From assembly GCF_900114385.1 (NCBI RefSeq), contig NZ_FOSW01000008.1, positions 1 through 64,000 on the forward strand: a stretch of DNA of 64,000 nucleotides, written 5' to 3'. This DNA is from Geodermatophilus ruber. GTDB taxonomy: Bacteria > Actinomycetota > Actinomycetes > Mycobacteriales > Geodermatophilaceae. Shown piece by piece: positions 1 to 11,336 of the stretch (positions within the stretch are counted from its first letter, which is position 1; each line of letters opens with the position of its first letter). The notes below the pieces were generated by a model that was given only the letters and a program-made list of their open reading frames with translations, ran no database searches and was not told the DNA's origin. Made by a program: the position numbers and the translations under genes.

Positions 1-254
1 GGCAGCGCCGCGCGCAGCCGCTTGTTGTAGCCCGACTGCCCGGGCAGGTAGGGAAACGCGCCGGGCAGCGCCTCGGGCACCAGCCGCAGCCAGCGGGCCT
101 CGGAGTGAACGCCGAGCAGCACTTGCCCAACTGCCAGGGTGAGCAGCTCGGAGTCGGTCAGCCGCGGGCGGCGTCCGACGCGCACGCGAGCGGCGAGACG
201 ATCGTCGATCCAGACATACAGTGCGGTCAGGAGGGTGTTTAGGTCGGTCCTCAC
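1..254 (-). CDS. IS982-family-like transposase, N-terminal part (runs off window)
   Basis: Read on the minus strand from a GTG at 254, the frame stays open to base 1 and gives about 84 residues beginning VRTDLNTLLTALYVWIDD. It continues through RPRLTDSELLTLAVGQVLLG and SEARWLRL to FPYLPGQSGYNKRLRAAL. These blocks match the N-terminal region of actinobacterial IS982-type transposases from memory (family consensus 'TDLDTLATALYV...SDAELVTLAVMQALLG...SEARWLR...FPYLPQQPGYNKRLRAA'). The DDE catalytic core lies outside the window, so it is unknown whether the element is intact. The transposase points away from the decayed GH16 gene at 335-899. The family name is from memory of conserved blocks, not a search. 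Confidence 0.75.
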   Translation of the reverse strand, partial: MRTDLNTLLTALYVWIDDRLAARVRVGRRPRLTDSELLTLAVGQVLLGVHSEARWLRLVPEALPGAFPYLPGQSGYNKRLRAAL

Positions 255-334
255 AACCCGAGCCTGGACACCCTCCGCCCGCACTCACAGCACCCTTCGG
301 CCCTGCCCGCCAATAGGACTTACTCGTCTAGTCC

Positions 335-899
335 CCGGACAACGTGACGGTGGACGACGGTGAGGCAGTCCTCACCATCCGCCCGGAGCCGAAGGAGGTC
401 GAGGGGCAGGAGTACTCGCACTCGTCGGGCATCATCAGCAGCCAGAACTCGTTCGCGCTCCAGGACGTCGACTACGTCGAGGCCCGCGTCCGGGTTCCCA
501 GCGGGGACGGGCTCTGGCCGGCCTTTTGAACTCATCCGCTGGATCGCTGGCCGCTGGAGATCGACATCTTCGAGTTCTTCGACACGTCGAAGTCCGAGCC
601 GCCGATCTTCATCTACCACTTCCGGGCCCCATCGGCCGGAACGGCGACCTGCACATCTCGTCCTACGGCGATCCCACGCAGGACTACCGCGACTCCTGGC
701 ACACCTACGGGATGCCCCGATCCGAGGGCCGGATCGTCGTCTATCTGGACGGGGTCGCCTATGCGGAGGCCGGTGTGCAGGCCGCGGTCGACGATCTGCC
801 CAGTTCATCATCCTGAACATGGCCATGTACGCGAACCGGTCCCCGGCTCCCGGCACAGCCATGCGGATCGACTACGTCAGGGTCTGGCGCCAGAACTGA
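335..899 (+). pseudogene. Decayed glycoside hydrolase family 16 (beta-glucanase-like) gene
   Basis: Pieces of a GH16 concanavalin-like domain occur in order but in different frames. The first piece, NVTVDDGEAVLTI to VEARVRVPSGDGLWPAF, ends at a TGA at 527-529. Reading on in the same frame gives THPLDRWPLEIDIFEFFDTS, where WPLEIDIFE corresponds to the catalytic ExDxxE region (here E-I-D-I-F-E). The TGA therefore looks like a single TGG (Trp) to TGA change. A frameshift near 624 moves to GPIGRNGDLHISSYGDPTQDY and SWHTYGM. Another near 800 moves to the C-terminal FIILNMAMYANRS and MRIDYVRVW, ending at TGA 897-899. The 5' part, including any signal peptide, is absent, and the IS982-like transposase lies just upstream. 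GH16 enzymes hydrolyse beta-1,3/1,4-glucans or galactans outside the cell. At least three lesions make this a pseudogene unless they are sequencing errors. Confidence 0.85.
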
Positions 900-1064
900 C
901 CTGGTGCGGGGATCACGGCGCCCCCGACGGTTGGCGCCACACGGGCGGCGGCGGTCCTGCGGTGGTCCCGTCGACGGGGGGACGTCGGCTCCGGTGATCG
1001 GTCCCGACGGGCCGCTGGGGATCAGGACGCAGGCCCTCGTCCTTCCAGGCCACGAGGCCGCGGT

Positions 1065-1103
1065 GGCGTTGGCGTTGGCGTTGGCGTTGGCGTTGGCGTT
1101 GGC
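1065..1103. repeat. GGCGTT hexanucleotide tandem repeat, 6.5 copies
   Basis: Six perfect copies of GGCGTT plus a final GGC run without interruption. It lies in non-coding sequence about 165 bp upstream of the mfd start. The unit length is a multiple of three, so copy-number change would not shift any frame. If read it would encode alternating Val/Ala or Leu/Ala (plus strand) or Asn/Ala (minus strand). Confidence 0.95.
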
Positions 1104-1254
1104 AGAGGATTCCGACACCCGGGAGCGGGCGGAACCAGCGGGTGACCCCCGAGCCGGTGGCGTCGAGGATGACGGCGGCGGGGCCGGAACTCCGGGACTA
1201 ACCTGGAGGTACGGCCCCCCGCGCACCCGGCGCGACGTGCGTGGCCCCAGCCTC

Positions 1255-1260
1255 AGGAGA
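1255..1260 (+). promoter_or_regulatory. Ribosome binding site deciding the mfd start
   Basis: AGGAGA stands seven bases before the GTG at 1268 and so favours this start over the in-frame GTG at 1241, which has no comparable SD. Confidence 0.65.
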
Positions 1261-1267
1261 AGCTTTC

Positions 1268-4813
<3,546 letters not shown>

Positions 4814-4856
4814 GCGGAGTGGATTCGTGCGCGTCACGCGCACGAATCCACTCCGC
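4814..4856. terminator. 20-bp perfect inverted repeat after mfd
   Basis: Arms 4814-4833 and 4837-4856 are exact reverse complements with a three-base loop (TCA). The left arm begins immediately after the mfd stop codon. There is no T-run, so it may be a GC-type terminator, an mRNA stabiliser or a dispersed palindromic repeat. It lies 40 bases before the start of the next co-oriented gene. A comparable palindrome with similar ends (GGAGTG...CACTCC) lies at 48053-48110. Confidence 0.7.
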
Positions 4857-4896
4857 CTGCGTCGTGGGTCACACCGGGTGTGGCACGCTCCGAGCC

Positions 4897-5880
4897 GTGC
4901 AGACGCGTCGCCTGACCGCATCGCTGGCCGTCGGCCTGGTCGCGCTGGCCGGGGTGGCCGGCTGCCGGACGTCGCCCAACGTGGCCGCCTACGTCGGTGA
5001 CGGCCGGGTGACCGTCGCCGAGCTGGAGGCGGCGGTCGACGCGCGGCTGGCCGACCCCGACCTCGCGGCGGCCACCGAGGGGCGCGAGGACGAGTTCACC
5101 CGGCTGGTGCTGACCCGCCTGGTCCAGGCCGAGATCTACGCCGTAGCGGCCGAGGAGTACGACGTCGCGGCCGCCGACGACGACGTCCGGGCGCTGCTCG
5201 ACGAGCTGATCGGCGACCAGGACCCCGAGGCGCTGTACGCGCAGGCGGCCGCCCAGGGCGTCGCGCGGGCCGACATCTTCGAGACCGTTCGCCAGCAGCT
5301 GGTGCGCCAGCGCATCGCCGTCGCCGAGGGGCTTGCCGAGGGCCTGACCGAGGAGGCGCTGCGGGCCGAGTACGAGGCGGCCCGGTCCGGCCTGGAGCAG
5401 GTCCGGCTCGGCTACGTGACCGTGCCCGACCAGGCCACCGCCGACGCCGCGCTGGCCGCCCTCCAGGCCGATCCGGCCGGCTACCCGGCGCTGGCCGCGC
5501 AGTACCCCGGCGGCACCACCCTGCCCGAGCTGCAGCCGCGCGCGGCCGAGGAGGTGCCGGCCGTGCTCGCCGAGCAGGTCGACGCCGCAGCGCCCAACAC
5601 CGGCTTCACCACGACCGTCCCCGAGATCCCGGGCGTCCTGGTCGTGTTCGTCGGCGAGCCGGCCATCCCCTCGTTCGAGGAGGTGCGGCCCCAGCTGGAG
5701 GACACCGCGGAGGCCGAGGCCGACGACGCCGCGCAGCAGCTCGTGGCCGACGTCCGCGCCGGGCTCGATGTGACGGTCAACCCGCGCTTCGGCGTGATCG
5801 AGGAGGGCGCGATCGTCCCGGCCGACGGCGGGGTCGTCGACATCCTCGAGGGCACGGCGGGAGCGGTTCGGCAAGACTGA
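4897..5880 (+). CDS. SurA-like lipoprotein (SurA N-terminal domain, parvulin-like C-terminal region)
   Basis: 327 residues from the GTG at 4897. The start is chosen because the N-terminus is then a lipoprotein signal: Arg-Arg at 4-5, a hydrophobic stretch, and a lipobox V-A-G-C with Cys23. An upstream in-frame start at 4819 would run through the mfd hairpin. After the signal comes GDGRVTVAELEAAVDARL, then helices typical of the SurA_N/trigger-factor-like chaperone fold. Residues from about 180 resemble a degenerate PPIase module ('EVRPQLEDTAEAE', typical of the C-terminal SurA helix). Likely role: an extracytoplasmic, membrane-anchored folding factor. The position between mfd and mazG matches actinobacterial gene order. 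A weak CACGCT hexamer lies 7 nt before the GTG. Confidence 0.8.
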   Translation: MQTRRLTASLAVGLVALAGVAGCRTSPNVAAYVGDGRVTVAELEAAVDARLADPDLAAATEGREDEFTRLVLTRLVQAEIYAVAAEEYDVAAADDDVRALLDELIGDQDPEALYAQAAAQGVARADIFETVRQQLVRQRIAVAEGLAEGLTEEALRAEYEAARSGLEQVRLGYVTVPDQATADAALAALQADPAGYPALAAQYPGGTTLPELQPRAAEEVPAVLAEQVDAAAPNTGFTTTVPEIPGVLVVFVGEPAIPSFEEVRPQLEDTAEAEADDAAQQLVADVRAGLDVTVNPRFGVIEEGAIVPADGGVVDILEGTAGAVRQD

Positions 5881-5884
5881 ACGG

Positions 5885-6799
5885 GTGCCCGTCGCGCTCG
5901 CCGTCACCGTCAGCCCCCGCCTGCCCGGACTCCTCGGACCCGCCGCCTGGCGCGCGCTGGCCGGCGAGCGCCCGGTGGTCGCGCTGCCCGGCGCGGCCGC
6001 GGCCGCCGAGGCGCTGCGGGCCGCCGGCTGGGCCGTCACCGACGTCCCGGACGCCGCCACCGCGGCCGCCCGCCCCGACGAGGTCGTCGCCCTGGTCGCC
6101 GGCGAGGAGGTCGACGCCGCCGAGACCGTGGACGGCACCCCGGAGCCGCCCGGCGCCCGGCTGCTGGACGTCGTCGCGGTGATGGACCGGCTGCGCTCGC
6201 CCGGCGGCTGCCCGTGGGACGCCGAGCAGACCCACTCCTCGCTGCGCGGCTACCTCCTCGAGGAGGCGCACGAGGCCTACGACGCGATCGTCGACGACGA
6301 CCCGGTCGCGATGCGCGAGGAGCTCGGCGACGTGCTCCTCCAGGTGGTGTTCCACGCCCGGGTGGCCGCCGAGGCCGCCCCGGAGCGTCGCTTCGACGTC
6401 GACGAGGTGGCCGGCGAGCTGGTGGACAAGCTGGTCCGCCGGCACCCGCACGTGTTCGGCGACGCCGGCCCGCGGGACGTGGCGCAGGTCGAGGCCGGGT
6501 GGGAGGAGATCAAGCAGGCCGAGAAGCAGCGCCGGTCGCCGACGGAGGGGGTCTCCCGGTCCCAGCCGGCGGCCTCCTGGGGCGCCGCGCTGGTGCGCCG
6601 GGCCGGCCGGGCGGGGCTGCCCGTCCCGGAGCCGGCGGAGCTGTCGGCCCGCAGCCCCGAGGAGCTGGGGGAGCGGCTGCTGGCCGTGGTGAGCGGCGCC
6701 GCCCAGCGCGGCTGGGACGTCGAGGACGCCCTGCGCGAGGCGGTCCGCCGGTACGCCGGCGAGCTCGACGCCGCAGCGCACCAGGCGGGCGGCCGGTGA
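5885..6799 (+). CDS. mazG: Nucleoside triphosphate pyrophosphohydrolase MazG
   Basis: 304 residues from the GTG at 5885, four bases after the SurA-like stop. MazG hydrolyses (d)NTPs, including damaged nucleotides, to monophosphate and pyrophosphate in the cytosol. The MazG domain starts near residue 100 (MDRLRSPGGCPWDAEQTHSSL). It shows the metal-binding helices LLEEAHEAYDAI and MREELGDVLLQVVFHARVA, whose Glu/Asp residues form the EExxE...ExxD site. The first 95 residues are a variable actinobacterial N-terminal region, as in mycobacterial MazG. A second, weaker repeat of the fold may lie in the C-terminal third (WGAALVRRAGRAGLP). It is probably co-transcribed with the SurA-like gene. eno follows after 32 bp with its own -10-like box. 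Confidence 0.94.
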   Translation: MPVALAVTVSPRLPGLLGPAAWRALAGERPVVALPGAAAAAEALRAAGWAVTDVPDAATAAARPDEVVALVAGEEVDAAETVDGTPEPPGARLLDVVAVMDRLRSPGGCPWDAEQTHSSLRGYLLEEAHEAYDAIVDDDPVAMREELGDVLLQVVFHARVAAEAAPERRFDVDEVAGELVDKLVRRHPHVFGDAGPRDVAQVEAGWEEIKQAEKQRRSPTEGVSRSQPAASWGAALVRRAGRAGLPVPEPAELSARSPEELGERLLAVVSGAAQRGWDVEDALREAVRRYAGELDAAAHQAGGR

Positions 6800-6819
6800 G
6801 CACATCGGTGCGGGCTGGC

Positions 6820-8124
<1,305 letters not shown>

Positions 8125-8137
8125 GGTCCACCGACCG

Positions 8138-8710
8138 ATGACGGGGGTCCGGGGCCGGGGCAGGGGGCCCCGGGCCGACGGCCGGCGGGCCACCGGGCGG
8201 CCGCTGTCGCACGCGGCCTCCCGGCCGATCCCGGCCGGCCGCACCGGAACCAGCCGCCCGGAGCGGCGCCGCCCGGGCCGGCGGACCCCGCGCGCCGGCG
8301 GGACGTCGACCGCGCCGCGCCGGCCGCTGTTCACCGGCCGCGCGGTGCTGCTGGGCGGCCTGGTCCTGCTGCTCGCGCTCACCCTCGCCGGACCGATCCG
8401 CCAGTTCCTCGCCGGCCGCGCCGAGCTCACCCGGCTGGCCGCCGAGGGGACGGCGCTCGACGAGCGCATCGAGGCCCTCGAGGAGCAGCTGGAGCGGCAG
8501 GGTGACCCGGCCTACACCGCCCGGGAGGCCCGGGAGCGGCTGGCCTACGTCCTTCCCGGTGACCGGCTGGTCGTCGTGGTCGACGGCGAGGCGGTCGAGG
8601 GCGACGCGGGCACGGTGCCCGAGGTCGAGGACGGCGACCCGCCCTGGTACGACGCGCTGCTGCAGTCGGTCGCGGTGGCCGACGGCGACGAGGAGGAACC
8701 GACCGAGTGA
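8138..8710 (+). CDS. Septum formation initiator, DivIC/FtsB family
   Basis: 190 residues from the ATG at 8138. The first 65 residues are a basic, Arg/Pro/Gly-rich cytoplasmic tail. One membrane helix follows (about 69-87, AVLLGGLVLLLALTLAGPI), then a heptad-rich coiled coil (AELTRLAAEGTALDERIEALEEQLERQGD) and the conserved TAREARERLAYVLPGDRLVVVV end of the DivIC fold. The family sits in the divisome with FtsL and FtsQ. The very long basic N-terminal tail is an actinobacterial trait. The frame is open upstream inside eno, but that part is antisense-like read-through with no start signal. The end overlaps the DUF501 start by four bases (GTGA). Confidence 0.9.
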   Translation: MTGVRGRGRGPRADGRRATGRPLSHAASRPIPAGRTGTSRPERRRPGRRTPRAGGTSTAPRRPLFTGRAVLLGGLVLLLALTLAGPIRQFLAGRAELTRLAAEGTALDERIEALEEQLERQGDPAYTAREARERLAYVLPGDRLVVVVDGEAVEGDAGTVPEVEDGDPPWYDALLQSVAVADGDEEEPTE

Positions 8711-9207
8711 AGGAACCGGTCACGCCCGAGGAGCAGGAGATCATCGCCCGCCAGCTCGGCCGGCCGCCGCGTGCCCTGCGCGCCGTGGCGCACCGCTGTC
8801 CGTGCGGGCAGCCCGACGTCGTCCAGACCTCGCCGCGGCTGGAGGACGGCACCCCGTTCCCCACGCTGTACTACCTGACCTGCCCGCGGGCGAACGCCGC
8901 GGCCAGCCGGCTGGAGTCGACCGGCCGGATGCGCGAGTGGCAGGCCGAGCTGGCCGAGGACCCGGAGCTCGCCGCGCGGTACCGCGCCGCGCACGAGGCC
9001 TACCTCGCCGAGCGGGACGCCCTCGGCGAGCTGCCCACCCGCGCCACCGCCGGCGGCATGCCCGACCGGGTCAAGTGCCTGCACGCCCTGGCCGCGCACG
9101 CGCTGGCCGCCGGCCCCGGGGTCAACCCGATCGGCGACCGCGCCGTGGCGGAGATGGGGGAGTGGTGGGCCAGCGGCCCCTGCGCCCGGCCGGAGGGCGA
9201 GGCGTGA
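8707..9207 (+). CDS. DUF501 domain protein
   Basis: 166 residues, starting at GTG 8707 overlapping the DivIC-like stop, so translation is probably coupled. It carries the DUF501 hallmarks: IARQLGRPPRALRAVAHRCPCGQPDVVQTSPRLEDGTPFPTLYYLTCPRA with the CPCG pair, and near the end GGMPDRVKCLHALAAHALA. Cys-Pro-Cys, the later Cys of YYLTCP and the Cys-Leu-His segment could bind a metal. No biochemical function is established for the family. It is almost always found between divIC and ppx in actinobacteria. The 3' end overlaps the ppx start by GTGA. Confidence 0.93.
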   Translation: MKEPVTPEEQEIIARQLGRPPRALRAVAHRCPCGQPDVVQTSPRLEDGTPFPTLYYLTCPRANAAASRLESTGRMREWQAELAEDPELAARYRAAHEAYLAERDALGELPTRATAGGMPDRVKCLHALAAHALAAGPGVNPIGDRAVAEMGEWWASGPCARPEGEA

Positions 9208-10154
9208 CCCGCGTCGCCGCGATCGACTGCGGCACCAACTCCATCCGGCTGCTGGTCGCCGACGTGCCTCCCGAGGGCGCGCACACCGACCTGCTGCGCC
9301 GCATGGAGGTCGTCCGGCTCGGCCAGGGGGTCGACGCCACCGGTCGGCTCGCGCCGGAGGCGATCGAGCGCACCCGGGCGGTGCTGGCCGAGTACGCCGC
9401 CCAGGCCCGGGAGCTGGGCGCGACGAGGGTGCGGATGGTGGCCACCAGCGCCACCCGGGACGCCGCCAACCGCGCCGACTTCGAGGAGATGGTCCTGGCC
9501 ACCCTCGGGCAGTTGCCCGACGTCGTCCCCGGCGACGAGGAGGCGCGGCTGTCCTTCCTCGGCGCCACCGCCTCGCTGGACGCCGCGGTCGCCGCGCACG
9601 GCCTGCCGGCCCCGTTCCCGCCGTACCTGGTCGTCGACATCGGCGGCGGCTCCACCGAGTTCGTCCTCGGCGACGCCGGCCGCGTGCGGGCCGCCCGCTC
9701 GGTCGACATCGGCTGCGTCCGGCTCACCGAGCGGCACCTGCACGACGACCCGCCGACCGCCGACCAGATCCAGCGCGCCGAGGCCGACATCCGGGCCGCG
9801 CTCGCCGAGGTCGCCGCCGCCGTGCCGGTGGGGGAGGCGGCCACGCTCGTGGGGCTCGCGGGTTCGGTGACCACGGTGGCCGCGCTGGCCCTGGCCCTGC
9901 CCGCCTACGACCCCGCGGCCATCCACGGCTCGCGCATCCCGGTCGGCGCGGTCCGCTCGGTCACCGCCGGGCTGCTGACCGCGACCCGCGCCCGCCGGGC
10001 CGTCGAGCCGGTCATGCACCCGGGCCGGGTCGACGTGATCGGCGCCGGCTCGTTGATCCTGCGGGTGATCATGGACGCCTTCGCCCTCGACGACGTCGTG
10101 GTCAGCGAGCACGACATCCTCGACGGCATCGCCCTGCAGCTGGCCCGCGGCTGA
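9204..10154 (+). CDS. Exopolyphosphatase / pppGpp phosphohydrolase, Ppx-GppA family
   Basis: 316 residues from GTG 9204, overlapping the DUF501 stop by four bases. It belongs to the ASKHA phosphotransferase fold. Phosphate-1 loop AAIDCGTNSIRLLVAD at about 4-19, then MVATSATRDAANRADFEEMV (connect/metal region), phosphate-2 loop VVDIGGGSTEFVLG near 142-155, and SVDIGCVRLTERHL with the adenosine-type motif GLAGSVTTVAAL further on. At about 315 residues it is the short form without the C-terminal HD domain of E. coli Ppx, as in mycobacterial Ppx1/Ppx2-type proteins. It therefore acts on polyphosphate and/or (p)ppGpp; the sequence alone cannot decide. Last gene of the mfd-ppx block. Confidence 0.92.
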   Translation: MTRVAAIDCGTNSIRLLVADVPPEGAHTDLLRRMEVVRLGQGVDATGRLAPEAIERTRAVLAEYAAQARELGATRVRMVATSATRDAANRADFEEMVLATLGQLPDVVPGDEEARLSFLGATASLDAAVAAHGLPAPFPPYLVVDIGGGSTEFVLGDAGRVRAARSVDIGCVRLTERHLHDDPPTADQIQRAEADIRAALAEVAAAVPVGEAATLVGLAGSVTTVAALALALPAYDPAAIHGSRIPVGAVRSVTAGLLTATRARRAVEPVMHPGRVDVIGAGSLILRVIMDAFALDDVVVSEHDILDGIALQLARG

Positions 10155-10175
10155 CCCCGGCCCGCGGCCGGGTCA
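10152..10175. terminator. Bidirectional hairpin between convergent ppx and DUF4235 genes
   Basis: TGACCCCGGCC and GGCCGGGTCA pair around CGC with one bulged C. Both stop codons (TGA of the + gene, TCA complement of the - gene) lie in the stem arms, and the two genes end 18 bp apart. Confidence 0.55.
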
Positions 10176-10493
10176 GATCCGGGGGCTCTCGGTGTTCACC
10201 CCGGGCGGCAGCTTGCCGGTCAGCTTCTCGTAGGTTGCCGCCGCGCCGCGGGCGGCCAGCAGGCGGCCCCCGGCGACGGCGACGCCGGACACCGCGGCCC
10301 AGGCCAGCGCCTCGGGCCAGGTCACGCCCGGCGCGGCGGGGTTCTTGGGCGGCGTGCTGCCGCGCGCCGCGTACCAGCCGGCATCGGCCAGCTTCCGGAC
10401 GGCGATGCCCGCGCCCGTGGCGAACCCCGAGCCGAGCAGCTTCCAGACCAGTGGGGACTTCTGCTTCTTCTTCCGGGCCACGGCGGTGATCAT
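10173..10493 (-). CDS. DUF4235 domain membrane protein
   Basis: 106 residues from the ATG at 10493. The start is chosen because the family begins here (KKKQKSPLVWKLLGSGFATGAGIAVRKLADAGWYAARG); the much longer open frame upstream is antisense to the flanking genes. After a basic N-terminus come two short hydrophobic segments (LLGSGFATGAGIAV; ALAWAAVSGVAVAGGRLLAARGAA) joined by a Pro-rich loop (STPPKNPAAPGVTWPEAL), ending YEKLTGKLPPGV. Typical size and layout for DUF4235, small actinobacterial membrane proteins of unknown function. Monocistronic, divergent from the UDG gene. Confidence 0.88.
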   Translation of the reverse strand: MITAVARKKKQKSPLVWKLLGSGFATGAGIAVRKLADAGWYAARGSTPPKNPAAPGVTWPEALAWAAVSGVAVAGGRLLAARGAAATYEKLTGKLPPGVNTESPRI

Positions 10494-10544
10494 GCCGTCC
10501 GGGCCGGCGTCCGCGCGCCCCGGGACGGATGATCCACTGGGTGG

Positions 10545-11309
10545 GTGGCCACCGACGCCGCCGGTTTCCCGGTGACCCGCACCCCGGCCGGCGTTCTCCG
10601 TTCGGCCCGGGGCGCCCGCGATCTCGCCGCCCTCGACGCCCGCGTCTCCGGCTGCCGGGCCTGCCCGCGCCTGGTCGGCTGGCGGGAGGACGTGGCGCGG
10701 GTCAAGCGGGCCTCCTTCCGCGACCAGGACTACTGGGGCCGGCCGGTGCCCGGGCTCGGCCCGGCCGACGCCCGGATCGCCGTCGTCGGGCTGGCACCCG
10801 CCGCGCACGGCGGCAACCGCACCGGCCGGGTGTTCACCGGCGACCGCAGCGGCGACTGGATCTTCGCCGCGCTGTGGCGGGCCGGGCTGGCCAACCAGCC
10901 GACCTCCACCCACATCGGGGACGGTCTGGAGCTCACCGGCGTCCGGGTCGCCGCCGCGGTGCGCTGCGCCCCGCCGGCCAACGCGCCCACCCCCGCGGAG
11001 CGGGACACCTGCTCGCCGTGGCTGGCCCGGGAGCTCGAGCTGCTGCCGCAGCTGCGGGTCGTCGTCGTCCTCGGCGGGTTCGGCTGGACCGCGCTGTGGC
11101 CGGTCCTGGCCGAGGCCGGGTACCGGCTGCCGCGGCCGCGACCGGCGTTCGGGCACGGCGTCGAGGTCACCCTCGAGGGCCCGCGCGGGCCGCTCACCCT
11201 GCTGGGCAGCTACCACGTCAGCCAGCAGAACACCTTCACCGGCAAGCTGACCGAGCCGATGCTCGACGCGGTGCTCGGTCGCGCGAGGGAGCTCGCCGAG
11301 CCGCGCTGA
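10545..11309 (+). CDS. Uracil-DNA glycosylase, family 5 (UdgB-like, Fe-S)
   Basis: 254 residues from GTG 10545. UDGs remove uracil and deaminated bases, starting base excision repair. Conserved blocks: ALDARVSGCRACPRLVGWRE with an early Cys pair, then YWGRPVPGLGPADARIAVVGLAPAAHGGNRTGRVFTGDRSGDWIF, where GLAPAAHGGNRTG is the family 5 motif A (Ala-His-Gly in place of the Asp of families 4/1). RCAPPANAPTPAERDTCSPW supplies the later Cys residues expected to ligate a 4Fe-4S cluster, and GSYHVSQQNTFTGKLTEPML is the family's C-terminal His motif. Length and motif order are normal. The 51-bp divergent gap to the DUF4235 gene must hold promoters for both. Confidence 0.92.
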   Translation: MATDAAGFPVTRTPAGVLRSARGARDLAALDARVSGCRACPRLVGWREDVARVKRASFRDQDYWGRPVPGLGPADARIAVVGLAPAAHGGNRTGRVFTGDRSGDWIFAALWRAGLANQPTSTHIGDGLELTGVRVAAAVRCAPPANAPTPAERDTCSPWLARELELLPQLRVVVVLGGFGWTALWPVLAEAGYRLPRPRPAFGHGVEVTLEGPRGPLTLLGSYHVSQQNTFTGKLTEPMLDAVLGRARELAEPR

Positions 11310-11324
11310 CCGGCCGCTCGGCCC

Positions 11325-11330
11325 TACGCT
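11325..11330 (+). promoter_or_regulatory. -10-like box before the NDH-2-like gene
   Basis: TACGCT lies six bases before the ATG at 11337 with no SD in between, consistent with a leaderless transcript. Confidence 0.5.
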
Positions 11331-11336
11331 CAGGCC

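Larger units (their letters stand above)
900..1267. other. Intergenic stretch before mfd with a hexanucleotide tandem repeat
   Basis: About 370 bp lie between the GH16 remnant and mfd. I see no convincing gene. Frames read through on both strands only because stops are rare at this GC. The stretch holds a GGCGTT tandem repeat at 1065-1103 and ends with the mfd ribosome binding site. An in-frame GTG at 1241 would extend mfd by nine residues but lacks a good SD. Confidence 0.6.
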
